From positions 1-64,000 of the forward strand of contig JAEZWM010000078.1 in the NCBI GenBank assembly GCA_023443025.1: DNA of 64,000 nucleotides. The letters run 5' to 3'. This document shows positions 16,566 to 24,920 of the stretch, in pieces. The position numbers and the translations under genes were made by a program. The DNA comes from Bacillota bacterium (lineage in GTDB: Bacteria > Bacillota > Clostridia > Tissierellales > Peptoniphilaceae). The notes under the pieces were generated by a model. The model was given only the letters and a program-made list of their open reading frames with translations, did not search any database and was not told the DNA's origin. Numbering within the stretch: the stretch's first letter is position 1; the number at the start of each line of letters is the position of its first letter.

Positions 16566-17561
16566 TTATTTTGCTAATTCACGAAGTTTAGAAATCTGAT
16601 CTTCCCTACCCATAACGAGTAGTATGTCCCCTTCTCCAAGCATAAGGCTTCCTGATGGATTTAGAATCATCTCGGAGTCTTTTTTTCTTACGGCAAAAAC
16701 TATAAGTCCTGTTTTGCTTGGAATTTTAGCTTCTGCTAAAGTACGATTGCAAAACTCAGAATTCCTATTTATATGAACCTCCTCCAGGTCAAACTCTACA
16801 TCACCAAATTTAGTAATCACGTCTAAAAACGAAATGATATGAGGCTTTGTCAGTAGTGCAGCAAGCCTTCTGCCTCCGATTTGTGTTGTGGATAAAACAT
16901 TATCCGCCCCAACTCTTTTGAGTTTATCCTCCGACAGGCTCTCGTGAGCAAGTGAAACTATATTTATATCCGGGTTGATATCCCTTGCTGTCAGGACGGT
17001 TACTCTATTGTCCACATCTTTTTTATGAGCTGCTACCAGTCCAAGTGCATCTTCTATACCTACTTTTTTAAGATCCTCTTCTTTAACCGAACTTCCGTGA
17101 TATGCCATATAGCCTTTTTCTATAAAAGTTTGAACCGCTTCTAAATCCTCATCAATAAGTACATATGATTTCTCTTCACGAATTAATTCTTTCATTATTT
17201 CTTCGGCAATTTCATCATTCCCACAGATTATATAGTGATTTTCAATCTTTTTTACTTTATTTTCCATAATTCTACCTCTCCAAAACCTTTGAATATGTCC
17301 TTCTACAAAAATTACAGCAAGCGAGGATAGTGCATAACCAACGACTCCAATCCCCCAGAAAATAATCAATATTGAAAACATCTCCGCCTGCGGAGTCATT
17401 ACGGCAACCTCTTTGTATCCTACGGTTGAAATTGTTATGACCGTCATGTAGAGCGCAGTTAGCACATCTACTTTTAAAAATACTGTATAGCCTACTGTTC
17501 CAACGACTATCAACAGTATAAAAAGTATAAGAAGCTTTCTAAACTTTCTGAGTTCATTCAT
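16566..17561 (-). CDS. Potassium channel with RCK (TrkA-N/TrkA-C) domains
   Basis: A 331-residue two-TM potassium channel. TM1 is at about 8-28, followed by the pore loop with the TVGY selectivity filter (46-49) and TM2 (60-84). A cytoplasmic RCK N domain has the nucleotide-binding start HYIICGNDEIAEE, and a TrkA-C domain occupies about 245-331. This is the MthK/GsuK layout, in which ligand binding to an octameric gating ring opens the pore. RCK ligands are Ca2+, NAD(H) or c-di-AMP depending on subfamily; which applies here is not clear. It is monocistronic. Confidence 0.9.
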   Translation of the reverse strand: MNELRKFRKLLILFILLIVVGTVGYTVFLKVDVLTALYMTVITISTVGYKEVAVMTPQAEMFSILIIFWGIGVVGYALSSLAVIFVEGHIQRFWRGRIMENKVKKIENHYIICGNDEIAEEIMKELIREEKSYVLIDEDLEAVQTFIEKGYMAYHGSSVKEEDLKKVGIEDALGLVAAHKKDVDNRVTVLTARDINPDINIVSLAHESLSEDKLKRVGADNVLSTTQIGGRRLAALLTKPHIISFLDVITKFGDVEFDLEEVHINRNSEFCNRTLAEAKIPSKTGLIVFAVRKKDSEMILNPSGSLMLGEGDILLVMGREDQISKLRELAK

Positions 17562-17728
17562 AATTTCACCTTCTTTTTATATAACTATTTTATTTAATAC
17601 CCCATAAGCACACTAAATAACAAAGTTATTACGAAGTTTAAATAACAATTGATTTATTATGCTAATGCGGTATGAGTAGATCCAAAATAATGGGTATATA
17701 AATAATATGAAAAATAAAGGAGGAAAAA

Positions 17729-19157
17729 ATGTCTAAATTTAAAGATGATGTTAGCGCATTAATTCCACTGCTCGGCGGTAAAGAGAATATAAATGCTGTA
17801 ACGCATTGCGCTACAAGATTAAGATTTGTGTTAAATGATCCATCAAAGGCAGATATTGAAAAAAATTGAAGAACTCAAGTCTGTAAGGGGTTCATTTACA
17901 ACAGCAGGACAATTTCAGCTCGTTATTGGAAACGACGTACCGGACTTTTATAATGAACTTATAAGACAAACGGGTATTGAAGGAGTCAGTAAGGAAGAAG
18001 TAAAGTCTGCAGCTAAGCAGAACATCAATCCAATTCAAAGACTGGTTGCAAACTTTGGAGAAATATTTGCTCCAATCATACCGGCACTTGTTGTTGGGGG
18101 TCTTATTCTAGGTTTTAGAAATATTTTAGAGGGCGTAATGCTCATGGATGGCGGAACTAAGACGATTGTTGAGGTAAGTCAGTTCTGGTCAGGAATCAAC
18201 CACTTTCTATGGCTTATCGGTGAAGCAATCTTCCATTTCCTGCCGGTTGCAATAACTTGGTCGATTGCCAGAAAGACAGGAACAAACCAAGTTCTGGGTA
18301 TTGTTCTAGGTCTTACTCTGGTTTCACCACAGCTCTTAAATGCATACGGAGTTGCCAATATTGATCCATCTGAGATTCCGTTCTGGGACTTTGGTTTTGC
18401 AAGGGTCAACATGATTGGTTATCAAGCTCAGGTAATCCCTGCAATGCTTGCAGGATTTACATTTGCATACCTTGAAAAGTTTTTTAGAAAGGTTGTACCT
18501 GAGTATGTGTCCATGATATTTGTGCCGCTATTCTCATTGGTCCCTGCAGTTCTACTGGCACATATAGTACTTGGACCGATAGGTTGGTGGATAGGCGATA
18601 AGATTTCCCTAGTGGTTTATGCAGGTCTTGCATCAATCCTGAACTTCCTATTTGCAGGACTATTCGGCTTCCTATATGCACCTTTAGTAATTACAGGACT
18701 GCATCATATGACAAATGCCATAGATCTACAGTTGATGGCACAGTACGGTTCAACAAACCTGTGGCCAATGATAGCACTTTCAAATATTGCACAGGGTTCT
18801 GCAGTACTTGCAATTATTATTTTACACAAAAAGGATGAAGAAGAAAAACAAATCTCTATACCGGCTACAATCTCCTGTTATCTTGGAGTTACTGAGCCTG
18901 CGATGTTCGGTATCAACCTTAAGTATACCTATCCATTTATAGCGGGTATGACCGGATCTGCAATCGCAGCAATTATTTCAGTTGCTTCCGGAGTTACGGC
19001 AAGATCAATCGGTATTGGAGGTATCCCGGGAATACTATCTATAAAAGACAAACCTCTTATGTTCCTAGTAGCTATGATTGTTGCAATTGTAGTTCCAATA
19101 TCTCTAACTATATTCTTTAATAAGAGTAATATACTCGTAAGAGACGGAAAGAAATAG
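17729..19157 (+). CDS. treP: Trehalose-specific PTS EIIBC component, frameshifted at an A7 tract
   Basis: Together the two frames encode a protein of about 475 residues. The first frame (17729-17869) gives 46 residues of EIIB with phospho-acceptor Cys27 (AVTHCATRLRF) and stops at TGA 17867. The second frame, entered at the A7 tract 17859-17865, continues the EIIB domain (IEELKSVRGSFTTAGQFQLVIG) and then a full EIIC domain (NPIQRLVANFGEIFAPIIPAL to the end) with 8-10 membrane segments. Removing one A restores a single frame. The start has a perfect AAAGGAGG. The downstream phosphotrehalase gene indicates trehalose as substrate. The break may be an assembly error, a phase-variable tract, slippage-dependent expression, or a true loss. 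Confidence 0.85.
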
Positions 19158-19163
19158 TAATTG

Positions 19164-19187
19164 TCTACCACAGCTTGCTGTGGTAGA
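19164..19187 (+). other. Intercistronic hairpin between treP and treC
   Basis: A perfect 11-bp stem TCTACCACAGC (19164-19174) / GCTGTGGTAGA (19177-19187) lies 7 bp after the treP stop. No U-run follows, so it is probably an mRNA processing or stability element rather than a full terminator. Confidence 0.55.
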
Positions 19188-19218
19188 TATTTACCGGAAA
19201 CAAAAGGAGGTGAAAATT

Positions 19219-20871
19219 TTGGACTTTAAAAAGATGACCGTTTACCAAATTTATATCAAGTCGTTTTCTGATTCAAATAATGATGGTATAGGTGATTTAA
19301 ACGGCATCAAAGAAAAACTCCCCTATTTAAGTTTTTTGGGAGTTGACATGATATGGATTACTCCATTTTACAAATCACCAATGTATGACAACGGATACGA
19401 TGTTGCGGATTATTTGAGCGTTGATGAGTCCTTTGGAACCATGGAGGACTTACAATCCCTTATCGACACTGCCAAAGAACACGGAATTGGGATAATGCTG
19501 GATATGGTATTCAACCACTCTTCGACTTATCATAATTGGTTTCATAATGCTCTAGCCGGAGATAAAGAATATCAAGATTATTATTATTTTGTTAAAAGCG
19601 ACGATACACCTACTAACTGGGTTTCAAAGTTTGGAGGATCAGCATGGGAGTATTCAGAAGAATTAGATATGTATTACCTACACCTTTTCCATAAAAACCA
19701 AGCAGATTTAAACTGGTTTAACCCTAAAGTTAGAGAAGAACTTTATAATGTAGTAAACAAATATCTGGAAATGGGAGTTATGGGCTTTAGATTTGATGTT
19801 ATCAACCTCATTTCAAAGCCGGATGAATTTATCGATGACGATATAGGTGATGGTAGAAGATTCTATACAGATGGTCCAAGAATACATGAGTATTTACAAG
19901 AGCTCAATAAGAACACCTTTGGAAAGGTTCCAAACACGGTTACAGTTGGTGAGATGAGCTCTACTAATATTGAAAACTGTAAGAGATACTCGAATCCTAG
20001 TGGTGACGAACTCTCAATGGTATTTAACTTTCACCACTTAAAGGTAGATTATAAAGACGGCGACAAATGGAGTCTTATGGATTTCGATTTTATAGAACTA
20101 AAAAGACTTCTATTTACATGGCAGATAGAGATGCAAAGTGCAGGCGCATGGCAAGCACTGTTTTGGTCAAACCATGATCAGCCTAGGATAGTTTCGAGAT
20201 TTGGAGATACGGAAAACTATCATGACGAATCCGCCAAAGCACTTGCTACTGCACTTTACTTTATGCGTGGTACCAATTACATCTATCAAGGTGAGGAAAT
20301 CGGAATGACAAATCCTGACTTTGAAAGCATTGAGGATTACCAAGATGTTGAGAGTATTAACTATTACAATATACTGATTGAAAAGGGATATGACGAAGAA
20401 GAAGTGCTAAAAATACTTCGTTCTAAGTCCAGAGATAATTCAAGAACTCCTATGCAGTGGAACAACTTGGATTACGCAGGCTTTTCAAAGATTTCGCCTT
20501 GGATTGGTGTAGCAAATTCATATAAAAAGATAAATGCACAAAATCAAGTCGATTGGCCAAACTCAATCCTGAATTATTATAGAGAGATAATAAAACTTAA
20601 TAAAGAAGATTTATTCGCTTATGGTGACATAGTTCCCATACTTGAAAATCATCCGAGAGTTCTGGCGTATTTTAGAATTCTTAACGGACGCAAGGTGCTA
20701 GTCATAACAAACTTCTATGCAGAAGAAATCAGTCTATGTTTTGATGATTTAAATCTAGGACCTAATAACAAGTTAGAGACCATACTTTCTAATTATCCGG
20801 AAGCAGACTTTGGACTGATCGAAGATGTTAGATTAAAACCATATGCAGCGATAGTCCTGGAGATAAGTTAA
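19219..20871 (+). CDS. treC: Trehalose-6-phosphate hydrolase (alpha,alpha-phosphotrehalase)
   Basis: A 550-residue GH13 enzyme that splits trehalose-6-phosphate into glucose and glucose-6-phosphate after PTS import. Conserved regions are DMVFNHSS, GFRFDVINLISK (nucleophile Asp), TVGEMS (acid/base Glu) and SNHDQPR (third catalytic Asp). The N-terminus VYQIYIKSFSDSNNDGIGDL is typical. The start is TTG 19219 with AAAGGAGGTG just upstream; an earlier GTG at 19180 lies inside a hairpin. Other GH13 oligo-1,6-glucosidases look similar, but the EIIBC neighbour makes TreC the best call. Confidence 0.9.
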   Translation: MDFKKMTVYQIYIKSFSDSNNDGIGDLNGIKEKLPYLSFLGVDMIWITPFYKSPMYDNGYDVADYLSVDESFGTMEDLQSLIDTAKEHGIGIMLDMVFNHSSTYHNWFHNALAGDKEYQDYYYFVKSDDTPTNWVSKFGGSAWEYSEELDMYYLHLFHKNQADLNWFNPKVREELYNVVNKYLEMGVMGFRFDVINLISKPDEFIDDDIGDGRRFYTDGPRIHEYLQELNKNTFGKVPNTVTVGEMSSTNIENCKRYSNPSGDELSMVFNFHHLKVDYKDGDKWSLMDFDFIELKRLLFTWQIEMQSAGAWQALFWSNHDQPRIVSRFGDTENYHDESAKALATALYFMRGTNYIYQGEEIGMTNPDFESIEDYQDVESINYYNILIEKGYDEEEVLKILRSKSRDNSRTPMQWNNLDYAGFSKISPWIGVANSYKKINAQNQVDWPNSILNYYREIIKLNKEDLFAYGDIVPILENHPRVLAYFRILNGRKVLVITNFYAEEISLCFDDLNLGPNNKLETILSNYPEADFGLIEDVRLKPYAAIVLEIS

Positions 20872-20896
20872 AAATCTGCCACTACGGCAGATTTTT
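20871..20896. terminator. Bidirectional terminator between treC and the aminotransferase gene
   Basis: A perfect stem AAAATCTGCC (20871-20880) / GGCAGATTTT (20886-20895) with an ACTAC loop, flanked by A and T runs. It overlaps the stops of both convergent genes. Confidence 0.85.
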
Positions 20897-22091
20897 ATTG
20901 TCTTAATTTATATTTTTCCAATGCTTTTTTTAGTATTTTCATTCCAAGTATTACTTCCTCATCATCAACGCAATAAGAGATTCTAACCTCGTCTACCCCA
21001 TGCTCATCTGACGAATAAAAACCGCTAGCAGGAGCAACAAAAAGTGAATAACCTTCTATAACTATGTTCTTTAGCATCCAACTGACAAAGTCCTCAGAGT
21101 TATTAACCGGAAGCTTAACTATCGTATAAAAAGCACCTTCCGGAATATTATAAATTACACCGTCAATCTCGGATAGCCACTCTACGATTAAGTCTCTTCT
21201 TCTTTTGTATTTCTCAAGAGTGTCACTAATAAATGTTTTTTCGACATCCTGAAGTGCAGCCGCTCCAACCTGTTCAATTGTTGCTACTGATAGTCTTGCT
21301 TCCGCAAGTTTCATCATAAGTCTTATTATTTCTTTATTCTTAGTTGCCACAGACCCAATCCTGGCTCCACAGCAGCTATATCTTTTTGAAATAGAATCCA
21401 GAATTATGACTCTATCACTTACCTCTTCAAATGAAGCCATGGATATATATTCATAGCCCGGATACACAAACTCTTTATATACTTCATCTGAAATGATAAA
21501 TAAATCATGTTTAAGAGCTATATCTACTATAGTCTTAAGTTCCTCTGCAGTATACACCCTACCGGTTGGATTGCATGGATTTGAAATCATAATGGCTCTT
21601 GTACGATCATTGATATGTTTTTCAAATTCATTTATACCCGGCAGTGCAAAGTTATTTACGGGGCTGGTTACGATTGGCGATATATTTATGTTTAACAGAT
21701 CTGTAAAATTTTCATAATTCGCATAAAATGGCTCAGGAACGATTATTTCATCACCAACATCGCAGATACTAGCTAGGGCAAAAATTATTGCTTCACTTGC
21801 ACCTTGAGTGATGATAATCTCCTCACTTTTAAAATCTATTCCATAACCTTCATAGTATTTAATCGTTGATTCTAAGAGCACATCCATACCTCTAGAGTGA
21901 ACGTACTCCAGCGTTTCTTCTCTAAAGTTTGATATCCCTTCATAAAATTCGCTCGGAGTCTTGATATCCGGCTGCCCGATATTCATCCTTATAACCGACA
22001 CTCCTGATTTTTCTACCTCTTGAACTACGGGTATCAGTTTAAAAAATGGAGCCGGTCTTAGTTTTTCTATTCTTTTTGAACCTTTCATCAT
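20895..22091 (-). CDS. PLP-dependent aminotransferase, class I/II (AspC-like)
   Basis: A 398-residue fold-type I aminotransferase. The SNPCNPTGRVY motif, ISDEVYKEF (PLP-ring Asp) and DSISKRYSCCGARIGS with the Schiff-base Lys and phosphate-binding Arg are all present, plus a C-terminal substrate Arg in VRISYC. This places it among aspartate/aromatic/alanine-type aminotransferases. The exact amino acid cannot be told from sequence. Two adjacent ATGs follow AGAGGGG; either may start translation. It is divergent from marR and monocistronic. Confidence 0.87.
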   Translation of the reverse strand: MMKGSKRIEKLRPAPFFKLIPVVQEVEKSGVSVIRMNIGQPDIKTPSEFYEGISNFREETLEYVHSRGMDVLLESTIKYYEGYGIDFKSEEIIITQGASEAIIFALASICDVGDEIIVPEPFYANYENFTDLLNINISPIVTSPVNNFALPGINEFEKHINDRTRAIMISNPCNPTGRVYTAEELKTIVDIALKHDLFIISDEVYKEFVYPGYEYISMASFEEVSDRVIILDSISKRYSCCGARIGSVATKNKEIIRLMMKLAEARLSVATIEQVGAAALQDVEKTFISDTLEKYKRRRDLIVEWLSEIDGVIYNIPEGAFYTIVKLPVNNSEDFVSWMLKNIVIEGYSLFVAPASGFYSSDEHGVDEVRISYCVDDEEVILGMKILKKALEKYKLRQ

Positions 22092-22206
22092 AATCCCCTC
22101 TTTTGTTCATCAATTTAAAGCGTTACTAATTATAATATCATAATTTTATGAATAAAACATCGTTTATAAAAAATAATTATAGATTTATTTATTTGGCAAA
22201 ATCTTC

Positions 22207-22240
22207 TTGACAATATGTGCAAATACATATAAACTATAAT
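22207..22240 (+). promoter_or_regulatory. marR-MATE promoter with palindromic operator
   Basis: TTGACA (22207-22212) is followed by TATAAA (22228-22233, spacer 15) and TATAAT (22235-22240, spacer 22). Between them lies the palindrome ATATGT-GCAAAT-ACATAT (22213-22230), well placed for a MarR dimer blocking polymerase. Promoter spacing is not ideal for either -10 choice. Confidence 0.55.
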
Positions 22241-22278
22241 AGTTCGTTTTTGAACAATTAACTTTGAAAGGACTTTTT

Positions 22279-22719
22279 ATGAAATCAAATGACAATATAT
22301 TTTACGCTTTTGCACTAATTCTTAAAACCTACAGAGAGTTTATGAACACCAAGCTTTCTATACATGGACTTGCTCCTGCTGAAATAGCGGTGCTGGTGTA
22401 CTTAGTAAACAACTCCGATCTTGAAACCACTGCTAACGACATCGTTAAAGGAAGAGGTCTGTCCAAGTCCCATGTATCCATGAGCGTGAATTCATTAATA
22501 AAAAAAGGAATTATCAAAAGTAAAACCAATACAAATGACAAAAGATCCATACTTCTTAATATTCGCAATTGGGAATCGCCTATCATCCTTGAAATCAACA
22601 GGGCAAATGCTGAGTTTAAGGAATTATGTATGAAAGAAATTGATGATGCGAGCATGGAAGTAACTAAAATAACCCTAAATAGAATGCTCTCAAATTTAGA
22701 AGATTGGAGGGAACTATGA
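22279..22719 (+). CDS. MarR-family transcriptional regulator
   Basis: A 146-residue winged-helix regulator. The DNA-binding segment is about 36-90, with a recognition helix SKSHVSMSVNSLIKKG and a wing containing KTNTNDKRS (DKR is the typical MarR wing motif). ATG 22279 is chosen because GAAAGGAC precedes it; a TTG five codons upstream overlaps that site. The stop overlaps the start of the MATE pump (ATGA), so it very likely represses its own operon in response to a toxic ligand. The ligand is unknown. Confidence 0.9.
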   Translation: MKSNDNIFYAFALILKTYREFMNTKLSIHGLAPAEIAVLVYLVNNSDLETTANDIVKGRGLSKSHVSMSVNSLIKKGIIKSKTNTNDKRSILLNIRNWESPIILEINRANAEFKELCMKEIDDASMEVTKITLNRMLSNLEDWREL

Positions 22720-24083
22720 GTAGAATAAACAAATTAGAAACCGGAAATATAAAAAGACTGCTGTTTTCAATGGCGCTTCCCGCCATCATTGGACAACTTG
22801 TCAGTCTTATTTACAATGTAGTAGATAGAATCTACATAGGCCATATAGAAGGAATCGGTGGTGATGCTCTTACAGGAGTCGGAGTTACAATGCCACTGCT
22901 CATAGTCGTATCAGCGTTTGCCATCTTAATTGGTATGGGTGGTGCACCCCTTGCTTCTATAAAAATGGGAGAGAAAAACAATGAAGCCGCCGAAAATATA
23001 ATGGGGAATAGTTTAGCTTCACTTATACTTCTTTCCATTATAATTATGGCCTTATTATATACTTTTAGTGAAAAATTGTTGGTTCTTTTTGGTGCTAGTC
23101 CTACCACTCTACCTTTTGCCATGGACTATATGAAAATTTACCTTCTTGGTACGATATTTGTGCAGATTGCAATCGGCATGAATACATTTATAACAGCCCA
23201 AGGATTTGCTAAAACAAGCATGCTCACAGTTTCCATAGGAGCAGTAATCAATATTATTCTCGATCCCATTTTTATATATGCACTAGGAATGAATGTAAAA
23301 GGTGCCGCTCTAGCAACAGTAATCTCTCAGGCAATCTCAGCATTCTGGGTTATGAGATTTTTACTTGGAGAAAATACAGTTCTTAAACTAAAGAAGGAAA
23401 ACCTCAAACTTAATAAGAACATTCTTCTTCCGATTATTTCGCTTGGCGCATCTCCTTTTATTATGAATATTACAGAAGGATTTATTATAATTGCATTCAA
23501 CTCAAGCCTTCAAAAATACGGAGGTGACTCAGCTGTTGGAGCAATGACTATTATGTCTGCCTGTATGTCCTTTATGTTCTTACCGCTCTCAGGACTTACG
23601 CAAGGTGCACAGCCCATCATGTCCTATAACTATGGTGCTAAAAATTATGACCGTTTGAGTGAAACCTTTAAGTACTTATTTATTAGTTGTGTAGTTTATA
23701 GTTCATTGTTCTGTGCAGCCGTGGTTGGTTTCCCGGGATTTTTTGCAAGTCTGTTTACTTCGGACAGAGCTATTATCGAAGCATCAACTACCGGACTTAG
23801 AATCTTTATGGCAGGCTCCTTTGCACTTGGTGTTCAGATTGCTTGTCAGCAGACCTTTATTGCACTGGGCAATGCAAAAACTTCACTCTTCTTGGCTGTA
23901 CTAAGAAAGATTATACTTCTAATTCCTCTTATTTATATACTGCCAATGTTTATACCAAATAAGACAATTGCGGTAATTTTGGCAGAACCTATCTCTGATA
24001 TTGTAGCTGCTACAACTACGGGTATATTGTTCTACAAAGAGTTCAGTAGAATATTAAAGGAAGGAAGACGTCCCGCAATCTAA
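22716..24083 (+). CDS. MATE-family multidrug efflux transporter
   Basis: A 455-residue, 12-TM exporter with the MATE two-fold repeat. The N-lobe has LPAIIGQLVSLIYNVVDRIYIGH, and the C-lobe begins near LGASPFIMNITEG with LTQGAQPIMSYNYGAKNYDR. The motif set resembles the DinF/NorM-like clostridial MATE group (MepA-like). It is coupled to marR by a 4-bp overlap with a GGAGGG site inside marR. It probably exports cationic drugs using Na+ or H+; substrate not determinable. Confidence 0.9.
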   Translation: MSRINKLETGNIKRLLFSMALPAIIGQLVSLIYNVVDRIYIGHIEGIGGDALTGVGVTMPLLIVVSAFAILIGMGGAPLASIKMGEKNNEAAENIMGNSLASLILLSIIIMALLYTFSEKLLVLFGASPTTLPFAMDYMKIYLLGTIFVQIAIGMNTFITAQGFAKTSMLTVSIGAVINIILDPIFIYALGMNVKGAALATVISQAISAFWVMRFLLGENTVLKLKKENLKLNKNILLPIISLGASPFIMNITEGFIIIAFNSSLQKYGGDSAVGAMTIMSACMSFMFLPLSGLTQGAQPIMSYNYGAKNYDRLSETFKYLFISCVVYSSLFCAAVVGFPGFFASLFTSDRAIIEASTTGLRIFMAGSFALGVQIACQQTFIALGNAKTSLFLAVLRKIILLIPLIYILPMFIPNKTIAVILAEPISDIVAATTTGILFYKEFSRILKEGRRPAI

Positions 24084-24141
24084 TCTGTACCTATTGTTTT
24101 TACTTAGTGTGAATTTCAATAATCGTGAGTAAAAGTCATTA

Positions 24142-24169
24142 AAAAAACAGGCTAAATAGCCTGTTTTTT
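24142..24169. terminator. Bidirectional terminator between MATE and rpsD
   Basis: A 13-bp perfect stem (24142-24154 with 24157-24169) with A-run/T-run arms, just past the rpsD stop and 59 bp past the MATE stop. Confidence 0.85.
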
Positions 24170-24173
24170 AGTC

Positions 24174-24770
24174 TTATAATGATTTAGAGTAGAACTCAAC
24201 CACTAGTGAATCGGTCAGTTCTATTGGAATCTCGTCTCGTTCAGGCTCCCTCTCAAAGGTGGCCGTCTTTTTATCCACATCTCTGGTAATATAAGGAACA
24301 TTTACTGTCGTGATTTCTAAATTTTCCTTAATAAGTTCTAATTTATCTCCTCTAGGTGTTAATCCGATAACATCCGTAGGGTTTACAATGTGAGATGGTA
24401 TATCTACTTTGTTTCCATTTATAGTGATATGACCGTGAACTACGAATTGCCTAGCTTGCCTAAGTGAACTTGCAAATCCTGCTCTATAAACCATATTGTC
24501 CAGTCTTTTTTCAGCTCTTGCAACTGCAAGTTCCCCTATAAGGCCTTTTCCTTTTCTGGACTCTTTAAAAGCTTCGTTCATATATCTTTTCATTTGCTTT
24601 TCACTCAGTCCGTAATAAGCTTTAAGTTTTTGTTTTTCCATAAGCTGTTTACCGTATTCTGTAACTCTTCTATGGTCCACAGCACCTCTTTTTAATTCGT
24701 TTGGATGTCCAAAAATGTTGACTCCAAACCTTCTTGATTGTTTAAATCTTGGTCCTCTTGGTCTTGCCAA
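24174..24770 (-). CDS. rpsD: 30S ribosomal protein S4 (zinc-free form)
   Basis: A 198-residue S4. The S4 RNA-binding domain is at about 88-150 (RLDNMVYRAGFASSLRQARQFVVHGHITING). The N-terminal region RPRGPRFKQSRRFGVNIFG lacks the Cys cluster of zinc-binding S4 proteins, so this is the C-minus type. It stands alone, outside the alpha operon, which in clostridia often goes with a second rpsD. Translation starts at TTG 24770 after GAGGAGG. S4 nucleates 30S assembly and commonly represses its own mRNA. Confidence 0.93.
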   Translation of the reverse strand: MARPRGPRFKQSRRFGVNIFGHPNELKRGAVDHRRVTEYGKQLMEKQKLKAYYGLSEKQMKRYMNEAFKESRKGKGLIGELAVARAEKRLDNMVYRAGFASSLRQARQFVVHGHITINGNKVDIPSHIVNPTDVIGLTPRGDKLELIKENLEITTVNVPYITRDVDKKTATFEREPERDEIPIELTDSLVVEFYSKSL

Positions 24771-24821
24771 ATTGTCCTCCTCTTTTCTATCTTATTTCCG
24801 TTATTTTTCAGCCGCATCTAT

Positions 24822-24850
24822 ATTATACCTTTATCGATAACTAATATCAA
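24822..24850 (-). promoter_or_regulatory. rpsD promoter
   Basis: On the minus strand TTGATA (24850-24845), a 17-bp spacer and a perfect TATAAT (24827-24822) form a strong vegetative promoter. The leader is about 45 nt. Confidence 0.75.
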
Positions 24851-24861
24851 TAGGTAATTTC

Positions 24862-24890
24862 TTCATAAAGAGGTTCAAATAGTGTATAAT
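24862..24890 (+). promoter_or_regulatory. Promoter of the FtsX-type permease gene
   Basis: TTCATA (24862-24867), a 17-bp spacer and TATAAT (24885-24890) lie 30 bp before the chosen start codon. The -10 overlaps an in-frame GTG (24882), which argues against that GTG as start. Confidence 0.65.
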
Positions 24891-24920
24891 ATGAGTAAAG
24901 ATCAAATATTAGGTGATTTT

